A DNA stretch of 64,000 bases from Lachnospiraceae bacterium (GCA_015057585.1 SVEF01000015.1:23629-87628); one strand, 5' to 3'. Numbered from the stretch's first letter, positions 18,335-27,758 are shown. Translations and numbers: made by a program. The notes: a model not told the origin generated them from the letters alone.

Positions 18335-19030
18335 ATGAAAAGAAACGGAAACAGAGTTTTATTACTTGCAGGGCTTTTTCTGCTGACATTTATTGTATGG
18401 ACGATACTGCTACAGCAGGTGGATGTACAGACGGTCGGACAAAACGGAACGGAAATTGGTTTTGCAACATGGAACCGGTGGTTTCATGAACTCACGGGTG
18501 TACATATGGTACTCTATCATATAACGGACTGGCTGGGTCTGATACCGGTTTTTGTGTGTATATTGTTTTGTTGCGTCGGATTGGTACAGCTGGTGCAAAG
18601 AAAAAGCCTGTTTAAGGTGGATTATGATATTCTCCTCTTAGGAGGATATTATGTTATGGTAATACTTTGCTATCTGATGTTTGAGATGATTCCTATCAAT
18701 TACAGGCCGGTACTGATTGACGGAAGGTTGGAGGTATCCTACCCATCCTCGACCACGTTGCTTGTGTTGTGTGTTATGCCTACCCTTGCAGAGCAGGGGA
18801 AGCGCAGAATGAAAAGTGTGACCGGTAAGCAGTGCATATGCTGTTTTGTCACTTGTTTTTCGGTTTTTATGGTGCTTGGAAGACTGGTATCAGGAGTGCA
18901 TTGGCTGACGGATATTGTTGGGGCAATGTTGCTTGGCGGCGGTTTGTTTTGTTTGTATCAGGCAATGATTATGTTATTGGGGAAGGAAGAAAAACGAGAG
19001 CTGGGAGGTTCGGACCATGGAATTTCATGA
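18335..19030 (+). CDS. PAP2-family membrane phosphatase
   Basis: 231 residues with about six membrane helices. The three acid-phosphatase motifs are present but loose: NYRPV near residue 127, YPSSTT near 139 (usually PSGH, so the motif-2 His is missing), and GRLVSGVHWLTD near 188 with the third-motif His and Asp. Members dephosphorylate lipid pyrophosphates or phosphatidates. The missing motif-2 His is as in some PAP2-like divergents, so activity is uncertain. Overlaps the following regulator gene by 14 bp. Confidence 0.8.
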   Translation: MKRNGNRVLLLAGLFLLTFIVWTILLQQVDVQTVGQNGTEIGFATWNRWFHELTGVHMVLYHITDWLGLIPVFVCILFCCVGLVQLVQRKSLFKVDYDILLLGGYYVMVILCYLMFEMIPINYRPVLIDGRLEVSYPSSTTLLVLCVMPTLAEQGKRRMKSVTGKQCICCFVTCFSVFMVLGRLVSGVHWLTDIVGAMLLGGGLFCLYQAMIMLLGKEEKRELGGSDHGIS

Positions 19031-19637
19031 GAAACTGCAGGAATTGAGAAAACGGAGAGGGCTGACCCAGGAAGAATTGGCAGAGATGCTGTATGTATCT
19101 CGGACCGCGATTTCAAAATGGGAATCGGGAAGAGGCTATCCAAGCATTGATTCCCTAAAGGCAATTGCGAATTGTTTTTCGGTTACGATAGACGAACTGT
19201 TATCCGGAGAAAAACTGATTACCATAGCAGAAGAAGAAAAGAAAGAGAACGTTCGGAGCATGTGTGGTTTACTGCTTGGAATCATCGATTTAGGCACGTT
19301 TCTGTTAATTGTCCTGCCGCTGTATCCGTGTACGGTGGAAGGATTTGTCTATTCGGTAAATCTGGTTGATTATGCGGAAGTGACAGAGTGGATTCGTTTG
19401 GCTTATTGGGGAATGTTTGGAATGCTTGTTGTGATGGGAGTGTTACAAATCCTGCTAATAAAACGGAAGGTTGAAAAGAGCCGTGCAGTTATAGCAGATA
19501 TATCCATAGGACTTGGAATTTTACTGGTTCTTTTTTTGGCAATAACAGGAGAAACCTACGCTGTGACGGTGGCATTTTTGTTAGTGGTCGCTAAGGGCGC
19601 AGTGCTGTTAAAAAGTAAGGAAATTTCAAAAGAATAG
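19017..19637 (+). CDS. XRE-family regulator with membrane domain
   Basis: 206 residues. HTH at 1-62 (LTQEELAEMLYVSRTAISKWE), then four hydrophobic helices between ~85 and 200. Same design as the gene at 8870. Its start overlaps the end of the PAP2 gene and the next gene (PI-PLC-like) follows 13 bp later, so the three are likely one operon concerned with membrane lipids. Confidence 0.85.
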   Translation: MEFHEKLQELRKRRGLTQEELAEMLYVSRTAISKWESGRGYPSIDSLKAIANCFSVTIDELLSGEKLITIAEEEKKENVRSMCGLLLGIIDLGTFLLIVLPLYPCTVEGFVYSVNLVDYAEVTEWIRLAYWGMFGMLVVMGVLQILLIKRKVEKSRAVIADISIGLGILLVLFLAITGETYAVTVAFLLVVAKGAVLLKSKEISKE

Positions 19638-19650
19638 AGGGGATGCAACT

Positions 19651-20646
19651 ATGAACAAAAAGAAAAAAGCAATTTTTTATATAACAGGCAGTATTGCAGC
19701 TTTATTACTTCTTGTCCTTGGCACATTGTTTCTTTTTCCGTATCTGGAAACGGTTTCGGCTAAGCCGACCGAGACTTCGTCCGAATGGATGAAGCAGATT
19801 ACGGATGAGGCTTCTTTGCAGGAGATTGTATTACCGGGGACACATGACAGTGCAACTGCTTATGTGCAACTCCCGTATTTTATGAGATGTCAGTCCCTTA
19901 CTGTCGGAGAACAGTTGGAAGCAGGATACCGTTATCTGGATATCCGCCTGAATGAGGAAAGCGGAAAACTGTATTTTTATCATTCCTTTGCAAGATGCAA
20001 AACAGGGATGGGGCCGTGGGCAAAAGCATTGGATTTGGAGAATGTGTTAGAGCAGGTGTACACATTTTTGGAGGGACATCCGACGGAGACTGTGCTGTTT
20101 GTTGTGAAGCAGGAAGGCTCCGGAAATGTAGCACTTTTTCAAAAAACATTGCAGGCGTACATAGAAAAACATCCGGAACGGTGGTTGCTGACAGACAGGG
20201 TGCCGGCGCTGGGCGAGGCGAGAGGAAAGATTGTGTTGTTCCGCCGGTATGCAGACGATGCAGGGTTAAAAGAACAGGCAGGTATTGCGCTTAACTGGAG
20301 TGACCAGGGAGGTGCCAAACTTCAGACAAATTACCTGGAGGCAGAAGTCAGGGATGGTGTGACATTTTATATCCAGGACCGGTATAATTATACCGTAGAA
20401 GACAAAAAGACAGGGATGGAAGAAGCATTGCATCTGGCCAAGGAATTTGCAGACGGAGGCATCCGGATTCATTTTGCGAGCACCGCAGGCCCAAACAGCC
20501 TGCATCACCCGTACAACATAGCAAAGAAGATGAATGCGTGGTTTTTGGATAAGAATTTTGACGGGAAGCTTGGCTGGGTGATTTTTGACCACGGGGATGC
20601 AAAACTTGCTGAGAGTGTGTACCGGCTGAATTTTGTGACAGAATAG
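19651..20646 (+). CDS. Phosphatidylinositol-specific phospholipase C-like protein, membrane-anchored
   Basis: 331 residues. One N-terminal membrane helix (~8-30) with an outside C-terminal part. PI-PLC X-domain signatures: LPGTHDSAT with general-base His65, YLDIRLN near 90, and YFYHSFAR with general-acid His111. These are the two catalytic histidines of bacterial PI-PLC. The enzyme would cleave inositol phospholipids or GPI-like substrates outside the cell. It sits with PAP2 and an HTH regulator. Bacterial PI-PLC are usually secreted; here the N-terminal segment lacks a clear cleavage site. Confidence 0.85.
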   Translation: MNKKKKAIFYITGSIAALLLLVLGTLFLFPYLETVSAKPTETSSEWMKQITDEASLQEIVLPGTHDSATAYVQLPYFMRCQSLTVGEQLEAGYRYLDIRLNEESGKLYFYHSFARCKTGMGPWAKALDLENVLEQVYTFLEGHPTETVLFVVKQEGSGNVALFQKTLQAYIEKHPERWLLTDRVPALGEARGKIVLFRRYADDAGLKEQAGIALNWSDQGGAKLQTNYLEAEVRDGVTFYIQDRYNYTVEDKKTGMEEALHLAKEFADGGIRIHFASTAGPNSLHHPYNIAKKMNAWFLDKNFDGKLGWVIFDHGDAKLAESVYRLNFVTE

Positions 20647-20666
20647 AGAAAATACGGGAGGCGGTT

Positions 20667-21566
20667 ATGAGTTACGAGGTTTACATGCATGGACAAATAT
20701 TGGGAACCCATTCCTTTTTATTAAAAGGTGATTTCTTGAGACCCGATGAATATTCGGAGCTGAGCGCAAAATATTTTCTGCCGGGCGGAGAAACCGGAAC
20801 GGCGGCTACCGTGCTGGCATCATTAGGGGTAAAGGTAAAAATAGACGGGACCCACATCGGAACGGAAGTGGCCCCTCTTTTAAAGGAATTTTATAAGGAT
20901 AAGTCAGTAGATTTGTCTTCTTTGTATTTTGACCCGGATTATGAAGGGTTAATGGACTATGTGGTGATTGCCGGTCTGGTGCGTTCCCCGATGGGCGTCT
21001 TTCAGTCATTATATGAGCCGGGGGCAAAACGGCGCTGGAGCATGCCAAAGGAAGAAGACATTGCAAACTGTAAAGTGGCAGCGATTGATCCGTTTTTTAT
21101 TGAGGCAACGCAGGCAACTGCCGAATTGTGTGTAAAGCATAAAAAGCCGTTTGTGACGATTGACTGTAAACACGACAGTTATCTGCATAGGAATTGTGCG
21201 GTCAATGTGGTGTCCAAGGAGTGTACCGGTTCTCCGGAATACTGCGGAAAAACACCGGAGGAGATTTATGAATTACTGACAGAAACGACGGACGGACTTG
21301 TCATAATTACAGCAGGAGAAAAGGACATGCTGTACGGACGAAAGGGACAACCGGTGAAGAGGATGAAACCGTTTCCTGTGGAGGTAAGGAGCACATTGGG
21401 AGCCGGAGATACCTTTAAGGCGGGCTGTGTTTATGGTTTGCTGCAGGGATTTGACGATGATGCGCTGGTTCGGTTCGCAAGCGCGTGTTCGGCAATTGCC
21501 ATTTCACGGTTCCCGCTGCCTCTGTATCCGCCGACCATGGAGGAAGTAACGAAATTGCTAGGTTAG
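20667..21566 (+). CDS. PfkB-family carbohydrate kinase
   Basis: 299 residues. GGETGTAATVLASLG near residue 40 (PfkB motif 1 position) and STLGAGDTFKAGCVYGLLQG near 246 (motif 2 with catalytic Asp in GAGD). It would transfer phosphate from ATP to a sugar or nucleoside; the substrate is not readable. GGGAGG ribosome site, 20 bp after the PI-PLC-like gene. Confidence 0.88.
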   Translation: MSYEVYMHGQILGTHSFLLKGDFLRPDEYSELSAKYFLPGGETGTAATVLASLGVKVKIDGTHIGTEVAPLLKEFYKDKSVDLSSLYFDPDYEGLMDYVVIAGLVRSPMGVFQSLYEPGAKRRWSMPKEEDIANCKVAAIDPFFIEATQATAELCVKHKKPFVTIDCKHDSYLHRNCAVNVVSKECTGSPEYCGKTPEEIYELLTETTDGLVIITAGEKDMLYGRKGQPVKRMKPFPVEVRSTLGAGDTFKAGCVYGLLQGFDDDALVRFASACSAIAISRFPLPLYPPTMEEVTKLLG

Positions 21567-21568
21567 AC

Positions 21569-21597
21569 TTGGCAGAAAATGCGACTTACGTTATAAT
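21569..21597 (+). promoter_or_regulatory. Sigma-A promoter of the GH79 gene
   Basis: TTGGCA (21569-21574), 17-base spacer, TATAAT (21592-21597). The -10 lies in a near direct repeat TACGTTATAATGAA / TACGTTAGAATAA. Confidence 0.7.
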
Positions 21598-21636
21598 GAA
21601 TACGTTAGAATAAAAAAACCATAGGAGGGAAAAGCA

Positions 21637-23130
21637 ATGGGGAAATTTGTAGCTCTGCATCCACAGGAATTAAAGGAACTTCGTCATGTGGATGAACGTC
21701 TGGTATCCTACAACGTGGAGATGACAGAAGTAACGGGAGGTACCTTCTGGAAGGCTTACACAGAAGCCCAGGTAGACGGTACAGAAGAGTTTCCGGTAAT
21801 CAAAGACTGGAGCAATATGGGAAATTTACAGCAGTGGTACGATCCGATTGATACCACAAACAAAAGACTGATTAAACTTGCAAAAGAACTTGGTACCGCA
21901 TGGGTGCGCGTGTCCGGCACATGGGCGAATAAGACATATTATGATTTTGACGGCCATACAAACGGACAGGTGCCGGAAGGCTATCAGAACGTGCTGACAA
22001 AAGAGCAGTGGACAAACCTTCTGGATTTTGTCAGAGCAATTGACGGTAAGTTGCTTGTTTCCTTTGCGAATTGCCCGGGCAACCACAGCAAGGATGAGCC
22101 ATGGGACACCACGCAGGCAAAAATGCTTATGGATTACAGCATCGAATACGGTGTTCCGGTATCGGCGGCAGAATTTACCAATGAGCCGAACCTGATTGCA
22201 CTTTCCGGCTTGCCGGCAGGATACACGGCAGCGGATCATGCCCGTGACCACGATGCATTCGGTGCATGGTTAAGAGAAAATTATCCGGATTGTCTGTTCG
22301 TAGGTCCTTGTACGGTAGGCGATATCGATATGTTCGGTGTTGGCATGGAAGGTGCCGGCGGCGGTATGGCAGCAGGCTTCCAGATGGTAACGACAGAGGA
22401 ATTACTGGGTGAATACAAATCCAAAATGGATGTATTCAGCTATCATTACTATAACGGTGTTTCCGAACGTGGCGCAGCGATGGGCGGACACTGGCCGTAT
22501 GAAGCAATCCTGACAGAGAAGTATCTCGGCATTGCAGCACATTGCGCAAGACAGTATGTTCCGAAGCGTGACAGATATGTTCCGGGCGGACAGATGTGGG
22601 TAACCGAATCCGGAGATGCCGGATGCGGCGGTAATACATGGGCTTCCACATACGCGGACGTTCCGCGTACCCTGAATGAATTAGGTGAGTTTACAACCGT
22701 TACCGACGGTATTATTTTCCATAACACGTTGGCTTCTTCGGACTATGGATACTTAAAGCATGGTACCTTTGTTCCGAGACCAAATTACTTTGCAGTGCTT
22801 CTTTGGAACCGGATTATGGGTTCCACAGTATATGATTGCGGTCCGGTTTCGGAAGGTGCTCATGTCTATGCACATTCCCGTAAGGACGGAAAAGATGGAA
22901 TTGCCTATTTAATCATTAACAATTCAAACGAAACAACAACCGTGGAACTTCCGAAGGAAGCAGAGGTTTATATGCTTGCCGGTGAAACAGGGCTTCGTTC
23001 CCGTAAGATGACATTAAACGGAAAGGCACTGGAGCTTGGTGCGGCAGATGAACTTCCGGCATTGGAACCGGTAAAGGCATCCGGTACATTGGAAATTCCG
23101 GCAACTAACTGCGTATTTATCGTTCTTTAA
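21637..23130 (+). CDS. GH79-like glycoside hydrolase (heparanase/beta-glucuronidase family)
   Basis: 497 residues, no signal peptide. VRVSGTWANKTYYDFDG near residue 88, acid/base motif AEFTNEPNL with Glu183, nucleophile motif MWVTESGDAG with Glu324, then a C-terminal beta domain (KDGIAYLIINNS). This is the clan GH-A pattern of heparanase-like GH79 enzymes, which remove beta-linked glucuronic acid. An intracellular enzyme of this type would act on imported oligosaccharides. GH79 versus a related unassigned subgroup cannot be settled by eye. GGAGGG ribosome site. Confidence 0.75.
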   Translation: MGKFVALHPQELKELRHVDERLVSYNVEMTEVTGGTFWKAYTEAQVDGTEEFPVIKDWSNMGNLQQWYDPIDTTNKRLIKLAKELGTAWVRVSGTWANKTYYDFDGHTNGQVPEGYQNVLTKEQWTNLLDFVRAIDGKLLVSFANCPGNHSKDEPWDTTQAKMLMDYSIEYGVPVSAAEFTNEPNLIALSGLPAGYTAADHARDHDAFGAWLRENYPDCLFVGPCTVGDIDMFGVGMEGAGGGMAAGFQMVTTEELLGEYKSKMDVFSYHYYNGVSERGAAMGGHWPYEAILTEKYLGIAAHCARQYVPKRDRYVPGGQMWVTESGDAGCGGNTWASTYADVPRTLNELGEFTTVTDGIIFHNTLASSDYGYLKHGTFVPRPNYFAVLLWNRIMGSTVYDCGPVSEGAHVYAHSRKDGKDGIAYLIINNSNETTTVELPKEAEVYMLAGETGLRSRKMTLNGKALELGAADELPALEPVKASGTLEIPATNCVFIVL

Positions 23131-23159
23131 TTGAAAAACAACATAACGGAAAACTGAAA

Positions 23160-23200
23160 AAGGTCCTGCCGGCGTAATGCGGCAGGACCTTAAGTTTTTT
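23160..23200. terminator. Bidirectional terminator between convergent genes
   Basis: Perfect 12-bp stem AAGGTCCTGCCG / CGGCAGGACCTT with an eight-base loop; TTTTTT follows on the plus strand and A-rich sequence precedes it for the minus-strand gene. Confidence 0.88.
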
Positions 23201-23203
23201 GTA

Positions 23204-24535
23204 TTACTTTGCGTTATTATAGGCGGTACCATCCAAAAGTTCCAGGCCCTTTGCCTTAAACATTTCGGATACGGTAACAATCTGCCAGCCTTCGGCTACG
23301 AGTTCCGGAATTAAGATTTCCATTGCCTCTGCCGTTGTGGCGTAATTTTCGTGCATTAAAACGATGGCACCGTCCTTCATCTGGGAACGGATGGTGTTAA
23401 TAATTTCTTCCGTGGTTGCACCGTTCCAGTCCTTGGTGTCGATGCTGCAGTTAATCATCGGTTCACGGACAGCAGCCCGTACCGTTGCGTTAACTGCAAG
23501 GTATGGAGGACGGACAAGGAAATGAGTCAGACCGGTAATTTCAGTCAGTTTATCTGCGCAGGTCAGATAGTTTTCAGCAATCTTATCTGCGGATAACTGG
23601 GTTAAATCCGGATGGGTATTGGTATGGTTACCAATCTCAAAGCCAAGGTCAAAGGCACGTTTGATTTCGTCTTTGTTGTTTGCTTTGATGTTGTTGCCCC
23701 AATAGAAGAAAGTTGCATGCTGACCCGAGTCTCTTAATGCATTCTGGATGCGGATGGAAGTAGAGGTATCCGAGGTGCCTACCGGACCGTCATCGAAGGT
23801 AAACGCAATCATTGGCTTGCTTGGATCAATCCAGGAAATGTCTGCGTTGTTTTCCCAGATACCGGTATCGTCCGGATCTGTCGGGAACGGTGTGGCGGTC
23901 GGAGCCGGAGCACCGGAATCATATCCGGCCTTCATATGGAACGTAAACGAATAAACAACCGCGTCGGTGCAGGTGGCTTCGTTTGCCATAAGGCCTATGC
24001 CATGTGCCTTTGTGTTGAGTACCGGCATCAAAGTAATGTCAGATACGCCGCTTGTGGTCAGATTATACTGCACAAAGATTTCGTTATAGCCTTCATCGTA
24101 CAGCTTAATGGCCAGAGGACCGGCTTCACTCTTCATTTTAACGGTAATGCGTGTGCAATAGCTCATATCCAGGTCCTGAGGAAGGTCTAACTTGATTTCC
24201 TGGTACTGGCCTGCGTATTGCAGTGTGATGGCACCGTCAGTTTCTACGGTGTATGTAGTGCCGTACGAGGTGCTGTACTGAAAATCCTTAAAATTCCAGG
24301 TCAACTCGGTAGGACCGGCTGCCGGCACAGGAGTAGCCGTCGGAGCGGTTGTAGCGGTCGGAGCCGGAGTTGCCGTGGCTGTTGGAGCCGTGGTTGCGGT
24401 TGGAGCGGTTGTAGCCGTAGGGGACGGAGCCGGCGTGCCCTCGGATTCTGTGTTGCCGCCCGGATTGCCGCATGCACTAAGGCAACCAAGTATCAGGGAA
24501 AGTATAAAAAACAATGTAAAAAATCGATTCTTCAT
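23204..24535 (-). CDS. Polysaccharide deacetylase lipoprotein with Thr/Pro linker and beta domain
   Basis: 443 residues. Signal peptide with lipobox LSAC (Cys22). Residues ~32-75 are an Ala/Pro/Thr linker of PTATTAP-type repeats. Residues ~78-205 form a beta-sandwich, probably carbohydrate-binding. A second short Pro/Thr linker is followed by a NodB domain ~240-430: TFDDGP, metal pair HTNTHP, RPPY and LMHE. NodB enzymes remove acetyl groups from peptidoglycan or other beta-glycans outside the cell. Anchored in the membrane by lipid. Confidence 0.9.
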   Translation of the reverse strand: MKNRFFTLFFILSLILGCLSACGNPGGNTESEGTPAPSPTATTAPTATTAPTATATPAPTATTAPTATPVPAAGPTELTWNFKDFQYSTSYGTTYTVETDGAITLQYAGQYQEIKLDLPQDLDMSYCTRITVKMKSEAGPLAIKLYDEGYNEIFVQYNLTTSGVSDITLMPVLNTKAHGIGLMANEATCTDAVVYSFTFHMKAGYDSGAPAPTATPFPTDPDDTGIWENNADISWIDPSKPMIAFTFDDGPVGTSDTSTSIRIQNALRDSGQHATFFYWGNNIKANNKDEIKRAFDLGFEIGNHTNTHPDLTQLSADKIAENYLTCADKLTEITGLTHFLVRPPYLAVNATVRAAVREPMINCSIDTKDWNGATTEEIINTIRSQMKDGAIVLMHENYATTAEAMEILIPELVAEGWQIVTVSEMFKAKGLELLDGTAYNNAK

Positions 24536-24566
24536 AAGGGGAGTCTCCTTTCGTATTTTTGTTCAC

Positions 24567-24595
24567 ATTATAGCAAGTAAAAATAGGCATGTCTA
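24567..24595 (-). promoter_or_regulatory. Sigma-A promoter of the deacetylase gene
   Basis: On the minus strand TAGACA, 17 bases, then extended -10 TGC-TATAAT; 30 bases before the start codon region. Confidence 0.7.
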
Positions 24596-24623
24596 TTCAA
24601 AAAAACAAGTGTTTTTGTCAGAT

Positions 24624-24652
24624 ATTGCGTGGTAAATAATGCAAGAGTATGA
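24624..24652 (+). promoter_or_regulatory. Promoter of the oligo-1,6-glucosidase gene
   Basis: TTGCGT (24624-24629), 17 bases, TATGAT (24647-24652). Divergent from the deacetylase promoter, with 28 bases between the two. Confidence 0.5.
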
Positions 24653-24720
24653 TAGAATATGAAATAGGCAATTATGTCATGACAAAAAGGTGATAAGAGA
24701 ACTATTACAGGAGGAGTATC

Positions 24721-26373
24721 ATGGAAAAAAAGCAGTGGTATAAAGACAGAGTATTTTATCAGATCTGGCCACGTTCATTTAAAGACGGCAATGGCGACGG
24801 AATGGGAGATTTGTACGGTGTTTATGAGAAGTTGGACTACATAAAAGCACTTGGCTGTGACGGAATCTGGTTTTCTCCATTGTATCCGTCTCCGGGAATA
24901 GATTGCGGCTATGATATCTCCGATTATATGGATATTGCTGAGGAATTTGGCGGACTGGATGCGTTTAAGAAGGTGCTTGACGGAGCACACGAACGTGGAA
25001 TGAAGGTTATTATGGATTTGGTGGTCAACCATACCAGTACCGAACATGAATGGTTTAAAAAGAGCCGTGAGAAAATCGAACCGTATACGGATTACTATAT
25101 CTGGCGTCCGGCAAAGGCAAACGGAAAGTTGCCGAACAACTGGGATTCGTTATTTGAAGGAAAAGCATGGCAGTGGGACGAAGTCCGCAAAGAATACTAT
25201 ATGCATTTGTTCGCCATTGAACAGGCGGATTTAAACATGGACAACCCTCTCGTACGGGAAGAAGTAAAAAAGATTTTGCGTTTCTGGCTCGATATGGGGG
25301 TAGACGGTTTCAGAGAGGACGTAATTACCTTTATTTCGAAAAAGGAAGGGTTGCCGGATGACTATATTATGCCGGCATCCAAGGGATTCGGCTATTTTAA
25401 CCATGGACCGCACTTACATGAGTATTTAGAAGAGTTTAACCGGGATGTTTTCTCAAAGTATGACTGCATGACACTGGCAGAGGCACCGATGGTTACACCA
25501 AAGGTGGCTTTAAAATACATTGATGAGACCAATGCTCCGGTACTGGATATGATGATTCAGTTTGCAACGCAGGAGGCAGACTGTCTGTTTACGGATTTTG
25601 TTCACATGCCGTTTTCACTCAGAAAATTAAAGAGGGCATACTCGTCCTGGCAGAACGGTCTGGCAGGAAAAGGATGGAACATGCTGTATATAGAAAATCA
25701 TGACCATCCGCGCATGGTATCACGTTACGGCAGTGAAAAGTTCCGCACGGAGAGTGCAAAAATGTTGGCGGTATCGTATCTGTTTTTAAGTGGCACACCT
25801 TTTATTTACCAAGGGCAGGAAATCGGTATGAGCAACTGGTATCCGTCTGACCCTGAAATGTATGAAGATGTGCAGACGCGCTGGCAGTATGAAAATGTAG
25901 GAACAAAGAAATCGCCGGAAAAGAGATTGCGCCGTTTATGGCAGGGCTCCCGCGATTCGGCACGTACACCGGTGCAGTGGGATGACAGTGAAAACGCCGG
26001 ATTTACGACCGGCACGCCATGGTTTTTCGTGAATGAAAATTATAAGGAAGTCAATGTGGCGGCACAGGAAGCAGATGAAACTTCGGTTTTGAATTTCTAT
26101 CGCGAGGCAATTCAGCTTCGCAAGGAATTGTCCTGCGTGAGATACGGAACCTACAAAGAATACAATAAGAATTCTTCGAAATTATATGTTTATACAAGAG
26201 AAACGAAGGAACAGAAGATTCTGGTGGTTTGTTCTTATTCAGAAACTTGTGTGAAATTTAAAGCACCAAAGGGATTTGACTTATCGTCAGCAAAAACGGT
26301 GCTGAGAAACTATGAAACAATGGAGGAAGCAGTTTTACAGCCTTATGAAGCAAGGGTGTATTTGTTCGAATAG
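24721..26373 (+). CDS. malL: Oligo-1,6-glucosidase / alpha-glucosidase (GH13_31)
   Basis: 550 residues, cytoplasmic. GH13 regions in order: FYQIWPRSF, DLVVNHTS (~100), QADLNMDNP (subfamily 31 marker), GFREDVITF with nucleophile Asp200, LAEAP with acid/base Glu254, and IENHDHPR with transition-state Asp328. These numbers almost coincide with those of Bacillus oligo-1,6-glucosidase. It hydrolyses alpha-1,6 (isomaltose-type) and other terminal alpha-glucosides. AGGAGGAG ribosome site. Confidence 0.92.
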   Translation: MEKKQWYKDRVFYQIWPRSFKDGNGDGMGDLYGVYEKLDYIKALGCDGIWFSPLYPSPGIDCGYDISDYMDIAEEFGGLDAFKKVLDGAHERGMKVIMDLVVNHTSTEHEWFKKSREKIEPYTDYYIWRPAKANGKLPNNWDSLFEGKAWQWDEVRKEYYMHLFAIEQADLNMDNPLVREEVKKILRFWLDMGVDGFREDVITFISKKEGLPDDYIMPASKGFGYFNHGPHLHEYLEEFNRDVFSKYDCMTLAEAPMVTPKVALKYIDETNAPVLDMMIQFATQEADCLFTDFVHMPFSLRKLKRAYSSWQNGLAGKGWNMLYIENHDHPRMVSRYGSEKFRTESAKMLAVSYLFLSGTPFIYQGQEIGMSNWYPSDPEMYEDVQTRWQYENVGTKKSPEKRLRRLWQGSRDSARTPVQWDDSENAGFTTGTPWFFVNENYKEVNVAAQEADETSVLNFYREAIQLRKELSCVRYGTYKEYNKNSSKLYVYTRETKEQKILVVCSYSETCVKFKAPKGFDLSSAKTVLRNYETMEEAVLQPYEARVYLFE

Positions 26374-26388
26374 AGGAGGAAACCATAG

Positions 26389-27096
26389 GTGCAGGAATTA
26401 TTACATGGGGCCGGAATGGTAATACTGTACATTATTCCGGCGGCAGGATTGATGCTGACAGCGAGAAAACTTTTAAAGATACCGGACGAATTGTTCCGGA
26501 AAATATTGCATTTTATTTTGTTGGGTATCTACATTCCTGCTTTGTTTGCATTTAAAACATGGTGGATTTCTGCATTGTTTGTGGTAGCCCTGATAGTTAT
26601 CATATATCCGCTGCTGGCGCTGGCAGGGCGTATTCCTGCCTTTTCCGCTTTTATTAACGAACGGAAGCGGGGAGAATTAAAGCACAGTATGGTACTGGCT
26701 TTGGGCGTGATGGCGGTAAGTATCTGCGTCTGTTGGGGCGGATTCGGAGACCGTTACCTTGTTCTGGCCGGTGTCTATACCTGGGGTGTCGGCGATGCCT
26801 TTGCTGCCCTGGTAGGTAAGAAATTCGGACGCCACAAGATTTCGTGGAAATTTGCAGACAACCGGAAAAGTGTAGAAGGCTCATTGGCGATGTTTTTCAC
26901 TTCTGCATTGGCGGCGTGTCTCATTTTGTATCTCCGCGGAGGCGTGAGCATACCGGGCTGCCTGTTGATTTCTTTGCTTGCATCGGCAGTATGTACGTTA
27001 GTTGAATTGTGTACCAGAAATGGGTTTGACACCATAAGTTGCCCTACAGCGGCTCTTTTGGTTATTTTGCCGTTGATTCACATTTTGGGAGGTTGA
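26389..27096 (+). CDS. Phytol/dolichol-kinase-like (CTP-transferase family) membrane protein
   Basis: 235 residues, GTG start at 26389 after GAGGAGG. About seven membrane helices. RKILHF near residue 38, GDAFAALVGKKFGRHK near 135 and KSVEGSLAMF near 160 are the conserved parts of the phytol kinase/dolichol kinase/phosphatidate cytidylyltransferase superfamily. Likely phosphorylates or cytidylylates a lipid alcohol; substrate unknown. Ends 6 bp before the next gene. Confidence 0.75.
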   Translation: MQELLHGAGMVILYIIPAAGLMLTARKLLKIPDELFRKILHFILLGIYIPALFAFKTWWISALFVVALIVIIYPLLALAGRIPAFSAFINERKRGELKHSMVLALGVMAVSICVCWGGFGDRYLVLAGVYTWGVGDAFAALVGKKFGRHKISWKFADNRKSVEGSLAMFFTSALAACLILYLRGGVSIPGCLLISLLASAVCTLVELCTRNGFDTISCPTAALLVILPLIHILGG

Positions 27097-27101
27097 TGGA
27101 C

Positions 27102-27725
27102 ATGTCAAATAAAAAATCCGGAACGAGGACGTTGCTTTGGTCGGTGCTGATGAGTTCGCCCGGCCCGCTTGTGGTGGGTCTGGGACTGATTTCCGGACGC
27201 AGTTCGACACAGATTGCAGACTTTGTACGAAGAAGTGCGGAACTGCTTGCGATTATTATGTCCTTTGTGATTTACAAAATCACGACCAAAAATGATACGT
27301 GTGATGAGATAAGAAGAAAGAAACTTGAGCGCATGAGTAATGTGTTTGTCGGAGCCATGATGTGCATCGGCGGTACCTTTATGATTATACTCGCGCTGAC
27401 AAGCAATCATGCAGACAAAGGAAATGTGATTCCGGGACTTGCGATTGCGGTTATGGGCGTGATTGCAAATTCAATTTTCTGGCGGAAATATACAAGATTG
27501 CATCAGGCAGAACCGAATGCAATCTTGATGGTGCAGGCAAGATTATACCGTGCGAAAACATTGGTGGATGCCTGTGTTACAATCGCCTTGTTATCCGTAG
27601 TGATTGTACCGGGAAGCCCGGTTTCTTTCTGGCTGGATTTGATCGGTTCGTTGGTTGTGGCGCTGTATCTGATTTGGTGCGGCGGGCGCACGGTGTATGA
27701 GATGGTGGGCAAAGTTACGGAATAG
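27102..27725 (+). CDS. Cation-diffusion-facilitator-like membrane protein with altered metal site
   Basis: 207 residues from ATG 27102 (GGGAGG nine bases upstream). Membrane helices spread as in CDF transporters and the typical end of the membrane domain (SFWLDLIGSLVVALYLIW) is present. The usual metal-site pairs are not: the TM2 region is FVRRSAELLAIIMSF and the TM5 region KTLVDACVTIALL, so the HxxxD His is absent and only one Asp remains. There is no cytoplasmic C-terminal domain. Metal transport is therefore doubtful; it may be a non-transporting or altered-specificity member. Confidence 0.65.
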   Translation: MSNKKSGTRTLLWSVLMSSPGPLVVGLGLISGRSSTQIADFVRRSAELLAIIMSFVIYKITTKNDTCDEIRRKKLERMSNVFVGAMMCIGGTFMIILALTSNHADKGNVIPGLAIAVMGVIANSIFWRKYTRLHQAEPNAILMVQARLYRAKTLVDACVTIALLSVVIVPGSPVSFWLDLIGSLVVALYLIWCGGRTVYEMVGKVTE

Positions 27726-27758
27726 GGAAAGGTATTATTTACGGGAAAGGATGAAAGA

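Noticed and set aside
24310..24450. G/C-rich tandem repeats as a minisatellite or CRISPR-like array
   Set aside because: They are the codons of the Ala/Pro/Thr linker of the deacetylase lipoprotein; there are no spacers.
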